From Pseudonocardia sp. (GTDB taxonomy: Bacteria; Actinomycetota; Actinomycetes; Mycobacteriales; Pseudonocardiaceae), in contig NZ_JAJCYB010000074.1 in the NCBI RefSeq assembly GCF_029263155.1, positions 1-64,000 on the forward strand: a stretch of DNA of 64,000 nucleotides. Direction: 5' to 3'. The number at the start of each line of letters is the position of its first letter. Within the stretch, counting starts at the first letter, position 1. The translations under genes were made by a program, and so were the position numbers. Shown in pieces: positions 34,451 through 43,480 of this stretch. Below the pieces are notes generated by a model that was given only the letters and a program-made list of their open reading frames with translations, was not told where the DNA came from and did no database searches.

Positions 34451-35073
34451 GCGGCCCCGATCCCGAGCTGCCCGGCACCATCACCGGCCCGGCCAACGCC
34501 GCGCCCGACTCGCCGCGACGCAACCGGCCCCGGTTCGACGACCTGCCGGTTCCCGACGACACCGCGAACCTGCGCGAGGGACCGGACCTGCACCAGCAGT
34601 GCCTGGGCCTGCTGCCGCTGATCGGCGTGTGGCGCGGCACGGGCGAGGTCGTCTACCCGACGATCGAGGGCCCCTACTCCTACGGCCAGCAGCTCGTGTT
34701 CGCCCACGACGGGCGCCCGTTCCTGAGCTACGAGGCCCGGGCCTGGCTGCTCGACGAGGACGGCAAGGTCATCCGCCCCGCCGCGCGCGAGACGGGGTTC
34801 TGGCGCCCGCAGGACGGTGGTGAGCTGGAGGTGCTGATCACGCACGCCACCGGCATCGCCGAGCTGTTCTACGGCCGTGCGCTGGACCTACGCTCGTGGG
34901 AGATCAGGACCGACGCGGTGGTCCGCACCGCCACCGCCCAGGACGTGCAGGCCTCGCACCGCCTCTACGGGCTCGTGGAGGGCGGCGACCTCGCCTACGT
35001 CGACGAGCGCGCCATGATGGGCCAGCCGCTGCAGCCGCACCTGTCGGCCCGGCTGAGCCGCGTCGCCGGATAG
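34447..35073 (+). CDS. FABP-like / nitrobindin-type haem-binding protein
   Basis: A 208-residue protein with a 45-residue Pro-rich N-terminus and a ten-stranded beta-barrel of the THAP4/nitrobindin type: LLPLIGVWRGTGEVVYPTIE, YGQQLVFAHDGRPFLSYEAR, ETGFWRPQDGGELEVLITHA. The GxWxGxG motif and the proximal-His region match mycobacterial Rv0813c and Rv2717c, which bind haem and react with nitric oxide or peroxynitrite. GTG 34447 overlaps the preceding small gene. It is convergent with the next gene. Confidence 0.88.
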   Translation: MSGPDPELPGTITGPANAAPDSPRRNRPRFDDLPVPDDTANLREGPDLHQQCLGLLPLIGVWRGTGEVVYPTIEGPYSYGQQLVFAHDGRPFLSYEARAWLLDEDGKVIRPAARETGFWRPQDGGELEVLITHATGIAELFYGRALDLRSWEIRTDAVVRTATAQDVQASHRLYGLVEGGDLAYVDERAMMGQPLQPHLSARLSRVAG

Positions 35074-35113
35074 GCGCTGGTGCCGCGTCGAAAGGTCCGG
35101 CACTAGACCAGCA

Positions 35114-35665
35114 CTAGACCGTCGCGGACTCGCGCAGCAGGGTGGCGAGCTCGTCGTCGGGCAGGCCGGACAGCCGCGCGAGCTGGTCGGGGGCGAGCCC
35201 GGCCGCAGAGAGCCGGGCCAGCACGGCGCGCAGGGTCGCCCGCTCGTGCTGCACCGCGCCGGTCAGCCGGTCGAGCTGCCGGCGGCAGGACTCCAACTCG
35301 ACCGTGGCACCGACGGCGCGCACCGGATCGTCGAGGAGGACGGCCAGCAGCCGGTCCCGCGCGTCGCCCCGACCACCGGGGTGCGCCGTCGCGTCCGCCC
35401 TGGCCTCGCGGGCGGCGAGCGCCTGGGCCACGGCGGCCGCGACCGTGCGTCCCGATCCGGCCCGCTCGACGGCCGCGGGTTCCCGCCAGGTCGGGGTGCC
35501 CTCGCCCCGCGCCGGATCCGGCGACGCAGCCGCACGGGCCGGTTCCGCGGCGAGCGCACGCCGCCGCCGCCGTCTCACCGTGAGCACCACGATCGCGACC
35601 ACGACCAGCACCGCCACCCCGGCGGCGATCGCGAGCAGGACGTCAGGCGTCAGGGCCGGCTGCAT
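35114..35665 (-). CDS. Single-pass membrane protein of unknown function
   Basis: A 183-residue protein. The N-terminal helix LLAIAAGVAVLVVVAIVVLTV is followed by a run of Arg (VRRRRRRALA), so the rest is cytoplasmic. The C-terminal half is helical and Ala/Arg/Leu-rich (QLDRLTGAVQHERATLRAVL…), possibly coiled coil. No family is recognised. It lies between the nitrobindin-like gene and the DivIVA-like gene. Confidence 0.65.
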   Translation of the reverse strand: MQPALTPDVLLAIAAGVAVLVVVAIVVLTVRRRRRRALAAEPARAAASPDPARGEGTPTWREPAAVERAGSGRTVAAAVAQALAAREARADATAHPGGRGDARDRLLAVLLDDPVRAVGATVELESCRRQLDRLTGAVQHERATLRAVLARLSAAGLAPDQLARLSGLPDDELATLLRESATV

Positions 35666-35704
35666 GAGTGCGCACCGTACGCCCCCGGTGGTGACTACGT
35701 GCAG

Positions 35705-36967
35705 TCAGGACCCTGCGGAGCGTGACGGCGACCCCGACCGGGCCGACCCGTTGGCCGCCGTGCCCTTCTCCATGGCGCCCTCGGTGTCCTTCGGACCGCC
35801 CGTCGTCGAACCGTCCCCGTCGGGACGGGTCGCCTGCCCCGGTGACGGCGACGGTGAGGAGGTGTCGCGGGGCCGGACGGCACCGACCACCGTGGTGGCC
35901 TCGGCCCCTCCGGCCTTCGGGGGCTGCGCCCCGTCTCCCCCGGTGGGACGCACCGACGGCACCACGGCGGTGCGGTCCGCCGCCGACCCGTCCTGCTCCG
36001 CCGCAGGCTTCGGGGCGTCCGACTCGGCAGCGCGCGCTTCGGTCTGCCTGCCGTCGGACTTCGGCCGGAACAGGTCGGCCGGCTCGATCTGGGGCTCCGT
36101 GCGGGGCCGCAGCGACGAGTCGGACTCCGCCACCGCTGGATAGGCACCGGAGGGCAACCGGTGCGCGGCCTTGCCCGCCACCCGCTCCGTACGGGCGGGG
36201 GCGGCGGGCGCGGACGCCGCGTGCGGCTTCGGCGTCGGGGACACCACCGGCGGCTTCGGCGTCCCGGGCTTCTCCATCGCAGGCTTCGCCATCGTGGGCC
36301 TCGCCGCCGTGGGAGCGGGTGACCCGGTGCGCGCGGGGTCGCCCGAAGGCGCAGGCGGTGCGGCCGCCGCCGGCGCGGGCTGCGGCGACGGCCCCTTCGG
36401 TGGCGTCCCCGCCTGCGGGGGCGGGGGCGCGTACGGGGGCGGCGGCTGCGGGCCGCGGAACTGGTCGGGTCCCTGCGGGCCCGGCCGAGGCACCTGCGGG
36501 GTGCGAGCCTGCATCTGCGTGGTGGGGGCGGCGAGCAGGCCCTCCAGCTGGGAGCGCATCCGGGTGAGCTCGCCGAGGACGGCATCGCGCTGCCGGATGA
36601 GGTCCGCCACCTGGCTGCGCACGCCCTCGGCCTCGGCACGGGCCGCGGCGTGGGCGTTGCGCCGGATCTCCGCCGCCTCCGCCTCGGCCTCCGCGAGGAT
36701 CGACTGCATGCGGTCGGTGAAGTTGCCGATCGTGTCGGGTCCGCCGTCGGGACGCGGCCGCGGCGTGGGCCGGGGCCGGTTCGGGTCCGGCTGGCGGTTC
36801 GGCGCGACCACGGGAACCGGCTGGCTGCGCACGATCTCCAGGTCGCCCCGCATCCGCACGAGCACCCGCTGGAGCCGATCGACGTGCTCGTCGACCTGGC
36901 GGCGGTCGTAGCCGCGCAGCACGACGTCGAAGCGTGGGGCGCCGGGCACCCCCGCGTCATTCGTCAT
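35705..36967 (-). CDS. DivIVA-domain coiled-coil protein with proline-rich tail
   Basis: A 420-residue protein. Residues 12–40 (RFDVVLRGYDRRQVDEHVDR) form the DivIVA membrane-curvature motif. A coiled coil covers about 85–150 (MQSILAEAEAEAAEIRRNAH; IRQRDAVLGELTRMRSQLEG). The last 260 residues are Pro/Ala/Lys-rich, with short repeats such as PTMAKPAMEKPGTPKP. DivIVA-like proteins recruit cell-wall machinery to poles or septa in actinobacteria. This one is not the canonical Wag31, which is shorter and linked to ftsZ. Confidence 0.8.
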   Translation of the reverse strand: MTNDAGVPGAPRFDVVLRGYDRRQVDEHVDRLQRVLVRMRGDLEIVRSQPVPVVAPNRQPDPNRPRPTPRPRPDGGPDTIGNFTDRMQSILAEAEAEAAEIRRNAHAAARAEAEGVRSQVADLIRQRDAVLGELTRMRSQLEGLLAAPTTQMQARTPQVPRPGPQGPDQFRGPQPPPPYAPPPPQAGTPPKGPSPQPAPAAAAPPAPSGDPARTGSPAPTAARPTMAKPAMEKPGTPKPPVVSPTPKPHAASAPAAPARTERVAGKAAHRLPSGAYPAVAESDSSLRPRTEPQIEPADLFRPKSDGRQTEARAAESDAPKPAAEQDGSAADRTAVVPSVRPTGGDGAQPPKAGGAEATTVVGAVRPRDTSSPSPSPGQATRPDGDGSTTGGPKDTEGAMEKGTAANGSARSGSPSRSAGS

Positions 36968-37136
36968 CGCTTGCCCTCCCTGCGTCGCCCTGCATTCGCC
37001 GAGGGTAAGGGGGTCGTTTCGCCCGAACCCGGCCGTTCACCCTGCTGGAGCATACCGACCGGGCGGACCCGCGCGGTGCCGGAGCGCGCCCCCGCACCCG
37101 ACGCCACCCGTACGGGTCTCACCTACCATCGCCGGT

Positions 37137-37583
37137 GTGGACACCACATCTCGGACCGTCGACGGGCCGGAGAGCCTGAAGAACACACTGCACCAGCGGG
37201 GCCTGCGGATGACTCCGCAGCGCCAACTCGTGCTCGACGCCGTCCGGGACCTCGGCCACGCCACCCCGGAGCAGATCTGCGCCCAGGTGCAGCGCGCGGC
37301 TCCCGCCGTCAACATCACCACGATCTACCGCACCCTGGACCTGCTGGAGAAGCTCGGCCTGGTGCGACACACGCACCTCGGCCACGGGGCGCCCAGCTAC
37401 TCCGAGCAGGAGCACCAGCACGTGCACCTGGTGTGTCACGAGTGCGGGACAGTGATCGAGACGCCGTCGGACCTGATGAACGACCTCGCGGAGCGCCTGA
37501 GCGGCACGTCGGGCTTCGAGCTCGACGTCACGCACGTGGCGCTGTCGGGCCGCTGCGCGGACTGCGCGAGGGCCGGCTCGTGA
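37137..37583 (+). CDS. Fur-family metal-responsive regulator
   Basis: A 148-residue Fur-type repressor. DNA-binding domain: TPQRQLVLDAVRDLGHATPE and NITTIYRTLDLLEKLGLV. The dimerisation domain contains the His cluster EHQHVHLVCHECG, and two CxxC pairs (Cys100/103 and Cys140/143) form the structural zinc site. The regulated metal cannot be told; Zur- and FurB-like proteins carry the same Cys4 site. Its stop overlaps the GTG of the ygfZ-like gene, so the two are co-expressed. Confidence 0.92.
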   Translation: MDTTSRTVDGPESLKNTLHQRGLRMTPQRQLVLDAVRDLGHATPEQICAQVQRAAPAVNITTIYRTLDLLEKLGLVRHTHLGHGAPSYSEQEHQHVHLVCHECGTVIETPSDLMNDLAERLSGTSGFELDVTHVALSGRCADCARAGS

Positions 37584-38656
37584 ACCCGATCCCGACCGAC
37601 GCCCCGGACCGCGACAGCGCCGTGGCCGCCCACCACGGTGACCCGTTCGCCGAGCAACGGGCCATGGCGCGGTCGGCCGCGGTGGTCGACCGCAGCCACC
37701 GCGACGTGATCGCGGTGCCCGGCGAGGACCGCCTGAGCTGGCTGCACCTGCTGCTCACCCAGCACGTCAGCGAGCTGCCCGCAGGCACCGGCACCGAGGC
37801 GCTGGTCCTGGACCTCAACGGGCGCGTGCTGCACCACATGGCCGTGGCCCACGTCGGCGACGCCGTGCTGCTCGACACCGAACCCGGCGATCTCCCCGAG
37901 CTGCTCGACTACCTGACGAAAATGGTCTTCTGGTCCAAGGTCGAGCCGCGGGACGCCACCGCGGAGCTCGCCGTGCTCAGCGTCGTCGGCCCGGACACCG
38001 CCGCGGTGCTCGCCGCGGCCGGTGCGCCGGTTCCCGAGCGCCCGAGCGGTGCGCTCCCGCTGGACGGCGGCGGGGCCGTGCGGCGGATGCCGTGGCCCGG
38101 GGTCGACGCCGCGGACCTGCTGGTCCCCCGAGCCGAACAGGCCGCGTGGTGGGCCCGGCTGACGGCCGCGGGCGCCCGCCCGGCCGGCACGATGGCGTTC
38201 GAGGCACTGCGTGTGGAGTCCGGGCAGCCCCGCCTGGGCACGGACACCGACGAGCGCACCATCCCGCACGAGGCCGGCTGGATCGGCTCGGCCGTGCACC
38301 TGACCAAGGGCTGCTACCGGGGGCAGGAGACGGTGGCCCGCGTCGCCAACCTCGGTCGCCCACCGCGCCAGCTGCTGTTGCTGCACCTCGACGCCGGGGA
38401 CGAGCACCTGCCGCGGACCGGCGACCCCGTGCTGCGCGACGGCCGGGCCGTGGGCCGGGTGGGCACCGTCGTGCAGCACCACGAACTCGGCCCGGTCGCG
38501 CTCGCGCTGGTGAAGCGGTCGGTCCCGGTGGACGCCGCACTCGTGGCCGGCGCGGACGAGCGCGCGGCGCCCGCCCGCATCGACCCCGACTCGGTGCCGC
38601 CCGAACCCGGCGACCCGCCCCCCGGCCGCGCAGCCCAGGGCGGCCTGCGCCGCTGA
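37580..38656 (+). CDS. ygfZ: YgfZ/GcvT-like folate-binding Fe–S protein
   Basis: A 358-residue folate-binding protein. The YgfZ signature KGCYRGQE is at 243–250. The N-terminal GcvT-like fold is visible (VDRSHRDVIAVPGEDRLSWL). YgfZ supports assembly or repair of iron–sulfur enzymes with tetrahydrofolate. GTG 37580 overlaps the Fur gene stop (GTGA), so metal-dependent control is plausible. The position next to DUF3073 and purM matches Rv0811c of M. tuberculosis. The C-terminal 30 residues are Pro/Ala-rich. Confidence 0.9.
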   Translation: MNPIPTDAPDRDSAVAAHHGDPFAEQRAMARSAAVVDRSHRDVIAVPGEDRLSWLHLLLTQHVSELPAGTGTEALVLDLNGRVLHHMAVAHVGDAVLLDTEPGDLPELLDYLTKMVFWSKVEPRDATAELAVLSVVGPDTAAVLAAAGAPVPERPSGALPLDGGGAVRRMPWPGVDAADLLVPRAEQAAWWARLTAAGARPAGTMAFEALRVESGQPRLGTDTDERTIPHEAGWIGSAVHLTKGCYRGQETVARVANLGRPPRQLLLLHLDAGDEHLPRTGDPVLRDGRAVGRVGTVVQHHELGPVALALVKRSVPVDAALVAGADERAAPARIDPDSVPPEPGDPPPGRAAQGGLRR

Positions 38657-38680
38657 TCCCCTGCCCACACGTGCCCGCCG

Positions 38681-38729
38681 TCGCACACCCCGCTGACGGT
38701 CGCACACCCCGCTGACGGTCGCACACGCC
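38681..38729. repeat. 19-base tandem repeat (2.6 copies) with inverted partner
   Basis: TCGCACACCCCGCTGACGG occurs at 38681–38699 and 38700–38718, followed by a partial copy TCGCACACGCC. An inverted relative, GGAGGGTGTGCGAG, lies at about 38750–38763, so the block can fold into alternative hairpins. It lies just after the ygfZ-like gene and may serve as its terminator. Confidence 0.75.
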
Positions 38730-38886
38730 GCAGCCCGTGCGAGGGCGTGGAGGGTGTGCGAGGACGCGGCTCGCCGGCGAGCCGGCGCGCTTCCACGCGC
38801 TCTCTGCGCCTGCCTGCGCACCGCGTGCTGTCCCAGCATGCAGGACGATGCTCTCGCATTGCAGGAACCGGGCGTACGGTCGGAGC

Positions 38887-40092
38887 ATGGACGCGCCCCG
38901 GTACCGGTGGGTGGTGCTGGCCGTGGGCACCTGCGCGCAGGGCGCCACCGCGGCCTACTTCCTCGGGCTCGCCGCCGTCACACCGGCGCTGCGCGACTAC
39001 TTCGCACTCGACCTGGCCGGGGTCGGGGTGCTGATCGGCGTGATCTCCGTCGGCCTGGTGCCCACGCTGATCCCCTGGGGGGCCGCGGCCGACCGGTTCG
39101 GCGAGCGCGGTGTCATGACCATCGGCCTGCTCGGCGCCGCCACCGCGCTCGGCGCCACCGCCCTGCAGACCGATCCCGTCGCGGCGGGCGCGCTGCTCGT
39201 GCTCGCGGGCGCGTCCGGCGCGGCGGTGAACGCCGCGAGCGGGCGTGCGGTCATGACGTGGTTCCCGGCCGGCAGCCGCGGCTTCGCGATGGCCGTGCGG
39301 CAGACGTCGGTGCCGCTGGGGGCGGCGCTGGCCGCGCTCGCCCTCCCGGTCGTCGCGGTGACGGGCGGCGTGCCGGCGGTGTTCGTCACGCTCGCACTCA
39401 CCAGCCTCGCGGCCGCCGTCGCCGTCGCGGTCTGGGTGCGGGAGCCACCCGGGGCCCCGGCCCGGCGGGTCCGGGCCACGGGCCGCACCCGGGACGTGCT
39501 CGCCGACCGCAGGCTGCAGCGGCTCAGCCTGGCCGGGCTGCTGCTGGTAGTGCCCCAGTTCCTCGGTTCGGTGTTCCTGGTGGAGATCCTCCACGAGGGC
39601 AGCGGCCTGCCGCTGGCCGCGGCGGGCGCCCTGCTCGGACTCACCCAGCTCCTCGGGGCGGCCGGGCGGCTCGGCAACGGGATGTGGTCCGACCGCGCGG
39701 GCCGGCTGCGTCCGCTGCGCATCGTCGCCGCGGCGGTGGCGGCGGGCTTCGCGCTGGCCGCGCTGGTCCAACCGGGCCCGGTCGTACTGCTGGCCGCCGT
39801 GCTCGTCCCGGCCGCGGCGCTGGCCATCAGCTGGAACGGGCTGGTCTTCACCGCGGCGGGCGAGCTGGCCCCGCCCGGCCGCGCCGCCACGGCCATGGCG
39901 GTGTCGAACACGGCCAACTACGTGGCCGCCGCGGCCACCCCGGTACTCGGCGGGCTCGTCGCCCAGGCCCTCGGGTGGCCCGCCATGCTGACCCTCGGCG
40001 CGGTCGCGGCGCTGGGCGCCATCGCCGCACTGCACCACCTCGCCGAGCCGGGCGGGGTAGCCGCCCCCGCACCCGCACGCACGCGAACGTGA
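38887..40092 (+). CDS. MFS transporter
   Basis: A 401-residue major-facilitator protein with about 12 helices. The loop-2/3 motif A is recognisable as WGAAADRFGERGVMTIGLLG. Half-molecule symmetry is seen in GRLGNGMWSDRAGRLRPLRI. No substrate signature was recognised; the pattern resembles sugar-phosphate/cyanate-type permeases (CynX/NarK-like). ATG 38887 follows GGTCGGAGC. It stands alone downstream of a repeat block. Confidence 0.88.
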   Translation: MDAPRYRWVVLAVGTCAQGATAAYFLGLAAVTPALRDYFALDLAGVGVLIGVISVGLVPTLIPWGAAADRFGERGVMTIGLLGAATALGATALQTDPVAAGALLVLAGASGAAVNAASGRAVMTWFPAGSRGFAMAVRQTSVPLGAALAALALPVVAVTGGVPAVFVTLALTSLAAAVAVAVWVREPPGAPARRVRATGRTRDVLADRRLQRLSLAGLLLVVPQFLGSVFLVEILHEGSGLPLAAAGALLGLTQLLGAAGRLGNGMWSDRAGRLRPLRIVAAAVAAGFALAALVQPGPVVLLAAVLVPAAALAISWNGLVFTAAGELAPPGRAATAMAVSNTANYVAAAATPVLGGLVAQALGWPAMLTLGAVAALGAIAALHHLAEPGGVAAPAPARTRT

Positions 40093-40215
40093 CACCGGCG
40101 ATGCCACGTCGCACGTCCGGGCATCGGCACGGTACGGTGGTGCCAGGACACTGATGACATGAATGGGGCCGCCGAACATCCGGCCGCCCCTTCCCTGTTG
40201 TAAGGGGGACCAGCC

Positions 40216-40413
40216 ATGGGGCGCGGACGAGCCAAGGCCAAGCAGACGAAGGTGGCCCGCGAGCTCAAGTACAGCTCCCCCACTATGGATCTCGACGCTC
40301 TGCAGCGTGAGATCGGCAGTGGGACGGTGCTCCACGAGCCGGATGTGGAGGCCGACGAGGTCGACCCCTACGCCCCGGACGACGACGGGGACGGCGACCA
40401 CCGCAGGCGCTGA
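40216..40413 (+). CDS. DUF3073 small protein
   Basis: A 65-residue very hydrophilic protein: a basic N-terminus (MGRGRAKAKQTKVARELKYS, then SPTMDLDALQREI) followed by an acidic Asp-rich tail. This conserved actinobacterial family (Rv0810c in M. tuberculosis) sits next to purM. ATG 40216 is preceded by AAGGGGGA. Function is unknown; the basic half suggests nucleic-acid or ribosome contact. Confidence 0.9.
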   Translation: MGRGRAKAKQTKVARELKYSSPTMDLDALQREIGSGTVLHEPDVEADEVDPYAPDDDGDGDHRRR

Positions 40414-40784
40414 CGGCGCACAGCCGCACCCGGTCCCGGCGACGTCCGTGATCCCGGTCGCACCCGACCGGGTCGCTCCCGGGCTCCCCGGGTGGTCCCG
40501 GCCGCGCCGGCGCACCTGAGGGCGATGACCGCCCGCGACCACGCTGCCGTCGCCGCCGACCCGCCCGACCCGATCACCAGCCACCTCGACCGGACCGGCC
40601 GCCTTCACCGGGCGCGGGTACCGTCCCGGCGCCGATCCGCCACCTCCCTCGGCCGCGAGCGCGAGGCAGTCGCCGGGCGTAGATACGGATGGCGCGACGG
40701 TCTTGTCGTGACCACCGGCGGCCACGGCCGGGAACCGACGCGCTCGTCGCGGTCCCGCTCGGCGGGCCCCCGGCGGCCGTCCCG
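40414..40784. other. 371-base gap containing a decayed copy of part of purM
   Basis: No gene is supported here. Bases 40648–40692 match 41118–41161 inside purM at about 40 of 45 positions, including a shared CTCGGCCGCGAG and GCGAGGCAGTCGC. The copy has a one-base insertion that breaks the frame, so it is a fragment rather than a gene. It lies on the same strand sense as purM, 94 bases beyond its stop. Confidence 0.6.
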
Positions 40785-41858
40785 TCAGAACCGCGGGTGG
40801 TCACCGCACAGGTCGACACCGACCTCGCCGCGCCCCACCTCGCCGAGCACCCACGCCGGCACGTGCCGGGCGGTCAGGACGGCCAGGGCCCGGTCGACGT
40901 CGTCGGCGGGCAGCACGGCCACCATCCCGACGCCCATGTTGAACGTCTTCTCCATCTCGGCCCGCTCGACCCGCCCGCGGGAGGCGATCAGGTTGAACAC
41001 CGGGTCGGGGGTCCAGGTGCTGCGCTCGACGGTGGCCCGCACGCCGTCGGGCAGGACCCGTTCCAGGTTGCGCCCCAGCCCGCCGCCGGTGATGTGGGCG
41101 AAGGTGCGCACGCCGGTCTCGGCCGCGAGTGCGAGGCAGTCGCGGGCGTAGATGCGGGTGGGGACGAGCAGCTCCTCCCCCAGGGTGTGCCCGAACTCCT
41201 CGACGTGGCCCTGCAGCGACATCCGCGCGATGTCGAGCAGCACGTGCCGGGCCAGCGAGTAGCCGTTGGAGTGCAGACCCGACGCGCCCATCGCGACCAG
41301 CACGTCCCCCGGGCGGACCCGGTCGGGCCGCAGCATCGCGTCCGCCTCGACGATGCCCACCCCGGTGCCGGAGATGTCGTAGCCGCCCGCTTCCATGAGA
41401 CCCGGGTGCTCCGCCGTCTCACCGCCCAGCAGCGCGCACCCGGCCTGCTGGCAGCCCTCGGCGATGCCCTTGACGATCGCGGCGATCTGCTCGGGCACGA
41501 CCTGCCCGACCGCGATGTAGTCCTGCATGAACAGCGGCTCCGCGCCGCAGACGACGAGGTCGTCGACCACCATGGCGACGAGGTCGAGGCCGATGGTGTC
41601 GTGCTTGTCCATCGCCTGGGCGATGGCCACCTTCGTACCGACGCCGTCGGTGGACGCGGCGAGCACCGGGTCGGTGTAGCGCCCGATCCGCAGTGCGAAC
41701 AGCCCCGCGAAGCCACCGATGCCGCCCAGCACCTCGGGCCGGTTGGCCTTCTCCGCGTAGGGACGCAGCGCGTCGACCGCGCGCTCCCCCGCCTCGATGT
41801 CCACCCCGGCGGCCGCGTAGGAGGCGCCCGGGGTGTCACCTGAGGTGATCGGCAGCAT
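40785..41858 (-). CDS. purM: Phosphoribosylformylglycinamidine cyclo-ligase
   Basis: A 357-residue AIR synthetase that closes the imidazole ring using ATP (fifth step of IMP synthesis). Landmarks are the N-terminal SGDTPGASYAAAGVDIEAGE, the ATP region STDGVGTKVAIAQAMDKHDT, and GGETAEHPGLM. ATG 41858 is preferred since its product starts MLPITSGDTPGASY, the normal N-terminus; GTG 41870 is also in frame. It follows purF on the same strand after about 40 bases, forming a purFM unit. Confidence 0.96.
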   Translation of the reverse strand: MLPITSGDTPGASYAAAGVDIEAGERAVDALRPYAEKANRPEVLGGIGGFAGLFALRIGRYTDPVLAASTDGVGTKVAIAQAMDKHDTIGLDLVAMVVDDLVVCGAEPLFMQDYIAVGQVVPEQIAAIVKGIAEGCQQAGCALLGGETAEHPGLMEAGGYDISGTGVGIVEADAMLRPDRVRPGDVLVAMGASGLHSNGYSLARHVLLDIARMSLQGHVEEFGHTLGEELLVPTRIYARDCLALAAETGVRTFAHITGGGLGRNLERVLPDGVRATVERSTWTPDPVFNLIASRGRVERAEMEKTFNMGVGMVAVLPADDVDRALAVLTARHVPAWVLGEVGRGEVGVDLCGDHPRF

Positions 41859-41897
41859 GATCGTTCTCACTCTCGGGGCTGGGGGAGGTGGGTGGGG

Positions 41898-43448
41898 CTA
41901 CGGGCGGTCGGGTACGACCGCGGCACCGTAGCCGACCGAGATCGGTCCGGCATCCCCCGAGGCCACGCCGTTGGCCCCGGGGTGGACCGGTTCGAGCAGG
42001 TGCTTGCCGAGGCGGGCCTCATCGGGCAGCGGGATCGGATACTCGCCGTCGAAGCAGGCCGAGCACAGCCGGGTCCGGGGCTGCTCGCTGGCCGCGATCA
42101 GGCCGTCGAGCGAGACGTAGCCCAGGGTGTCGGCGCCGACCGAGCGCCGAATCCCCTCCGTGTCGAGCGACCCGGCGACGAGCTCGGCGCGGGTGGCGAA
42201 GTCGATGCCGTAGAAGCACGGCCAGCGCACCGGCGGCGACGCGATCCGCACGTGCACCTCCAGGGCCCCGGCCTCGCGCAGCATGCGCACCAGAGCGCGC
42301 TGGGTGTTGCCCCGCACGATGGAGTCGTCGACGACGACGAGCCGCTTGCCGCGGATGACGTCGCGCAGCGGGTTGAGCTTGAGCCGGATGCCCAGCTGGC
42401 GGATGGTCTGGCTCGGCTGGATGAACGTGCGGCCGACATAGCCGTTCTTGACCAGGCCCTGCCCGTACGGGACGCCGGACTCCTGGGCGTAGCCGATGGC
42501 GGCGGGCGTGCCCGACTCCGGCACCGGGATCACCAGGTCGGCCTCGACGGGGTGCTCCTGCGCGAGCCTGCGGCCGATGTCGACGCGGGTGGCGTGCACC
42601 GACCGGCCGGAGATCGCGGTGTCCGGGCGGGCCAGGTAGACGTACTCGAACACGCAGCCCTTGGGCTCCGGTGCGGCGAAGCGCGAGCTGCGGATGCCCT
42701 CGGCGTCGATCGCGATCAGCTCACCGGGCTCGACCTCGCGGACCATCGACGCGCCCACGATGTCCAGGGCCGCGGTCTCGCTGGCCACCACCCAGCCGCG
42801 CTCCAGGCGACCGAGCACGAGCGGGTGGACGCCGTGGCGGTCCCGGGCGGCGTAGAGCGTCTGCTCGTCGCCGAAGACCAGGCAGAACGCCCCGCGCAGC
42901 CGGGGCAGCAACCGCATCGCGGCCTCCTCCACCCCGATGTCGGCGGCGGTGCCGGCCATGAGCTCGGTGATGAGGTCGGAGTCGGTGCTGGACTGCATCC
43001 GGGCCCGGCCGGACGCCGGGGCGGCACCGAGCGCCGCCACCTCGTCGCGCAGCTCGGCGGTGTTGACCAGGTTGCCGTTGTGGCCCAGCGCGATCCCGCT
43101 GCCGGTGGCCGTGGTGCGGAACGTGGGCTGCGCGTTCTCCCAGGTGGTGGATCCGGTGGTGGAGTACCGGCAGTGCCCGATGGCCAAGTGGCCCTTGAGC
43201 GAGCTCAGTGTCTGCTCGTCGAACACCTGGCTGACCAGGCCGAGGTCCTTGAACACCACGGTGCGGCGCCCGTCGGACACGGCGATGCCGGCGGCCTCCT
43301 GACCTCGGTGCTGCAGGGCGTAGAGGCCGTAGTAGGCGAGTTTGGCGACGTCCTCACCGGGCGCCCACGCGCCGAAGACACCACATTCCTCGCGCGGTGC
43401 GTCGTCGATCGGATCGGTTTCGGGCTGGGTGCGGGAGGAACCCAACAC
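41898..43448 (-). CDS. purF: Amidophosphoribosyltransferase
   Basis: A 516-residue enzyme committing PRPP and glutamine to purine synthesis. A 21-residue propeptide precedes Cys22 (ECGVFG), the glutaminase nucleophile. The PRPP loop VVVDDSIVRGNT is at 371–382. Four cysteines matching the Bacillus-type iron–sulfur cluster are present: Cys265, Cys411, Cys462 and Cys465. This makes it an oxygen-sensitive, Fe–S-regulated type. GTG 43448 follows AGGAG. It lies between the GGDEF–EAL gene and purM. Confidence 0.97.
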   Translation of the reverse strand: MLGSSRTQPETDPIDDAPREECGVFGAWAPGEDVAKLAYYGLYALQHRGQEAAGIAVSDGRRTVVFKDLGLVSQVFDEQTLSSLKGHLAIGHCRYSTTGSTTWENAQPTFRTTATGSGIALGHNGNLVNTAELRDEVAALGAAPASGRARMQSSTDSDLITELMAGTAADIGVEEAAMRLLPRLRGAFCLVFGDEQTLYAARDRHGVHPLVLGRLERGWVVASETAALDIVGASMVREVEPGELIAIDAEGIRSSRFAAPEPKGCVFEYVYLARPDTAISGRSVHATRVDIGRRLAQEHPVEADLVIPVPESGTPAAIGYAQESGVPYGQGLVKNGYVGRTFIQPSQTIRQLGIRLKLNPLRDVIRGKRLVVVDDSIVRGNTQRALVRMLREAGALEVHVRIASPPVRWPCFYGIDFATRAELVAGSLDTEGIRRSVGADTLGYVSLDGLIAASEQPRTRLCSACFDGEYPIPLPDEARLGKHLLEPVHPGANGVASGDAGPISVGYGAAVVPDRP

Positions 43449-43480
43449 ACACGCTCCTGTCGCGGTTCACGGCCGAGCAG

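Noticed and set aside
35100-35120. Direct repeat GCACTAGACC twice between the nitrobindin-like gene and its convergent neighbour
   Set aside because: Only two short copies and an imperfect nearby hairpin; not enough to assign a function.
38314-40725. An 803-residue minus-strand open frame opposite the MFS gene
   Set aside because: Antisense to a good membrane-protein gene. Its purM-like start (GDCLALAAE) comes from the purM fragment reported separately, not from a real protein.
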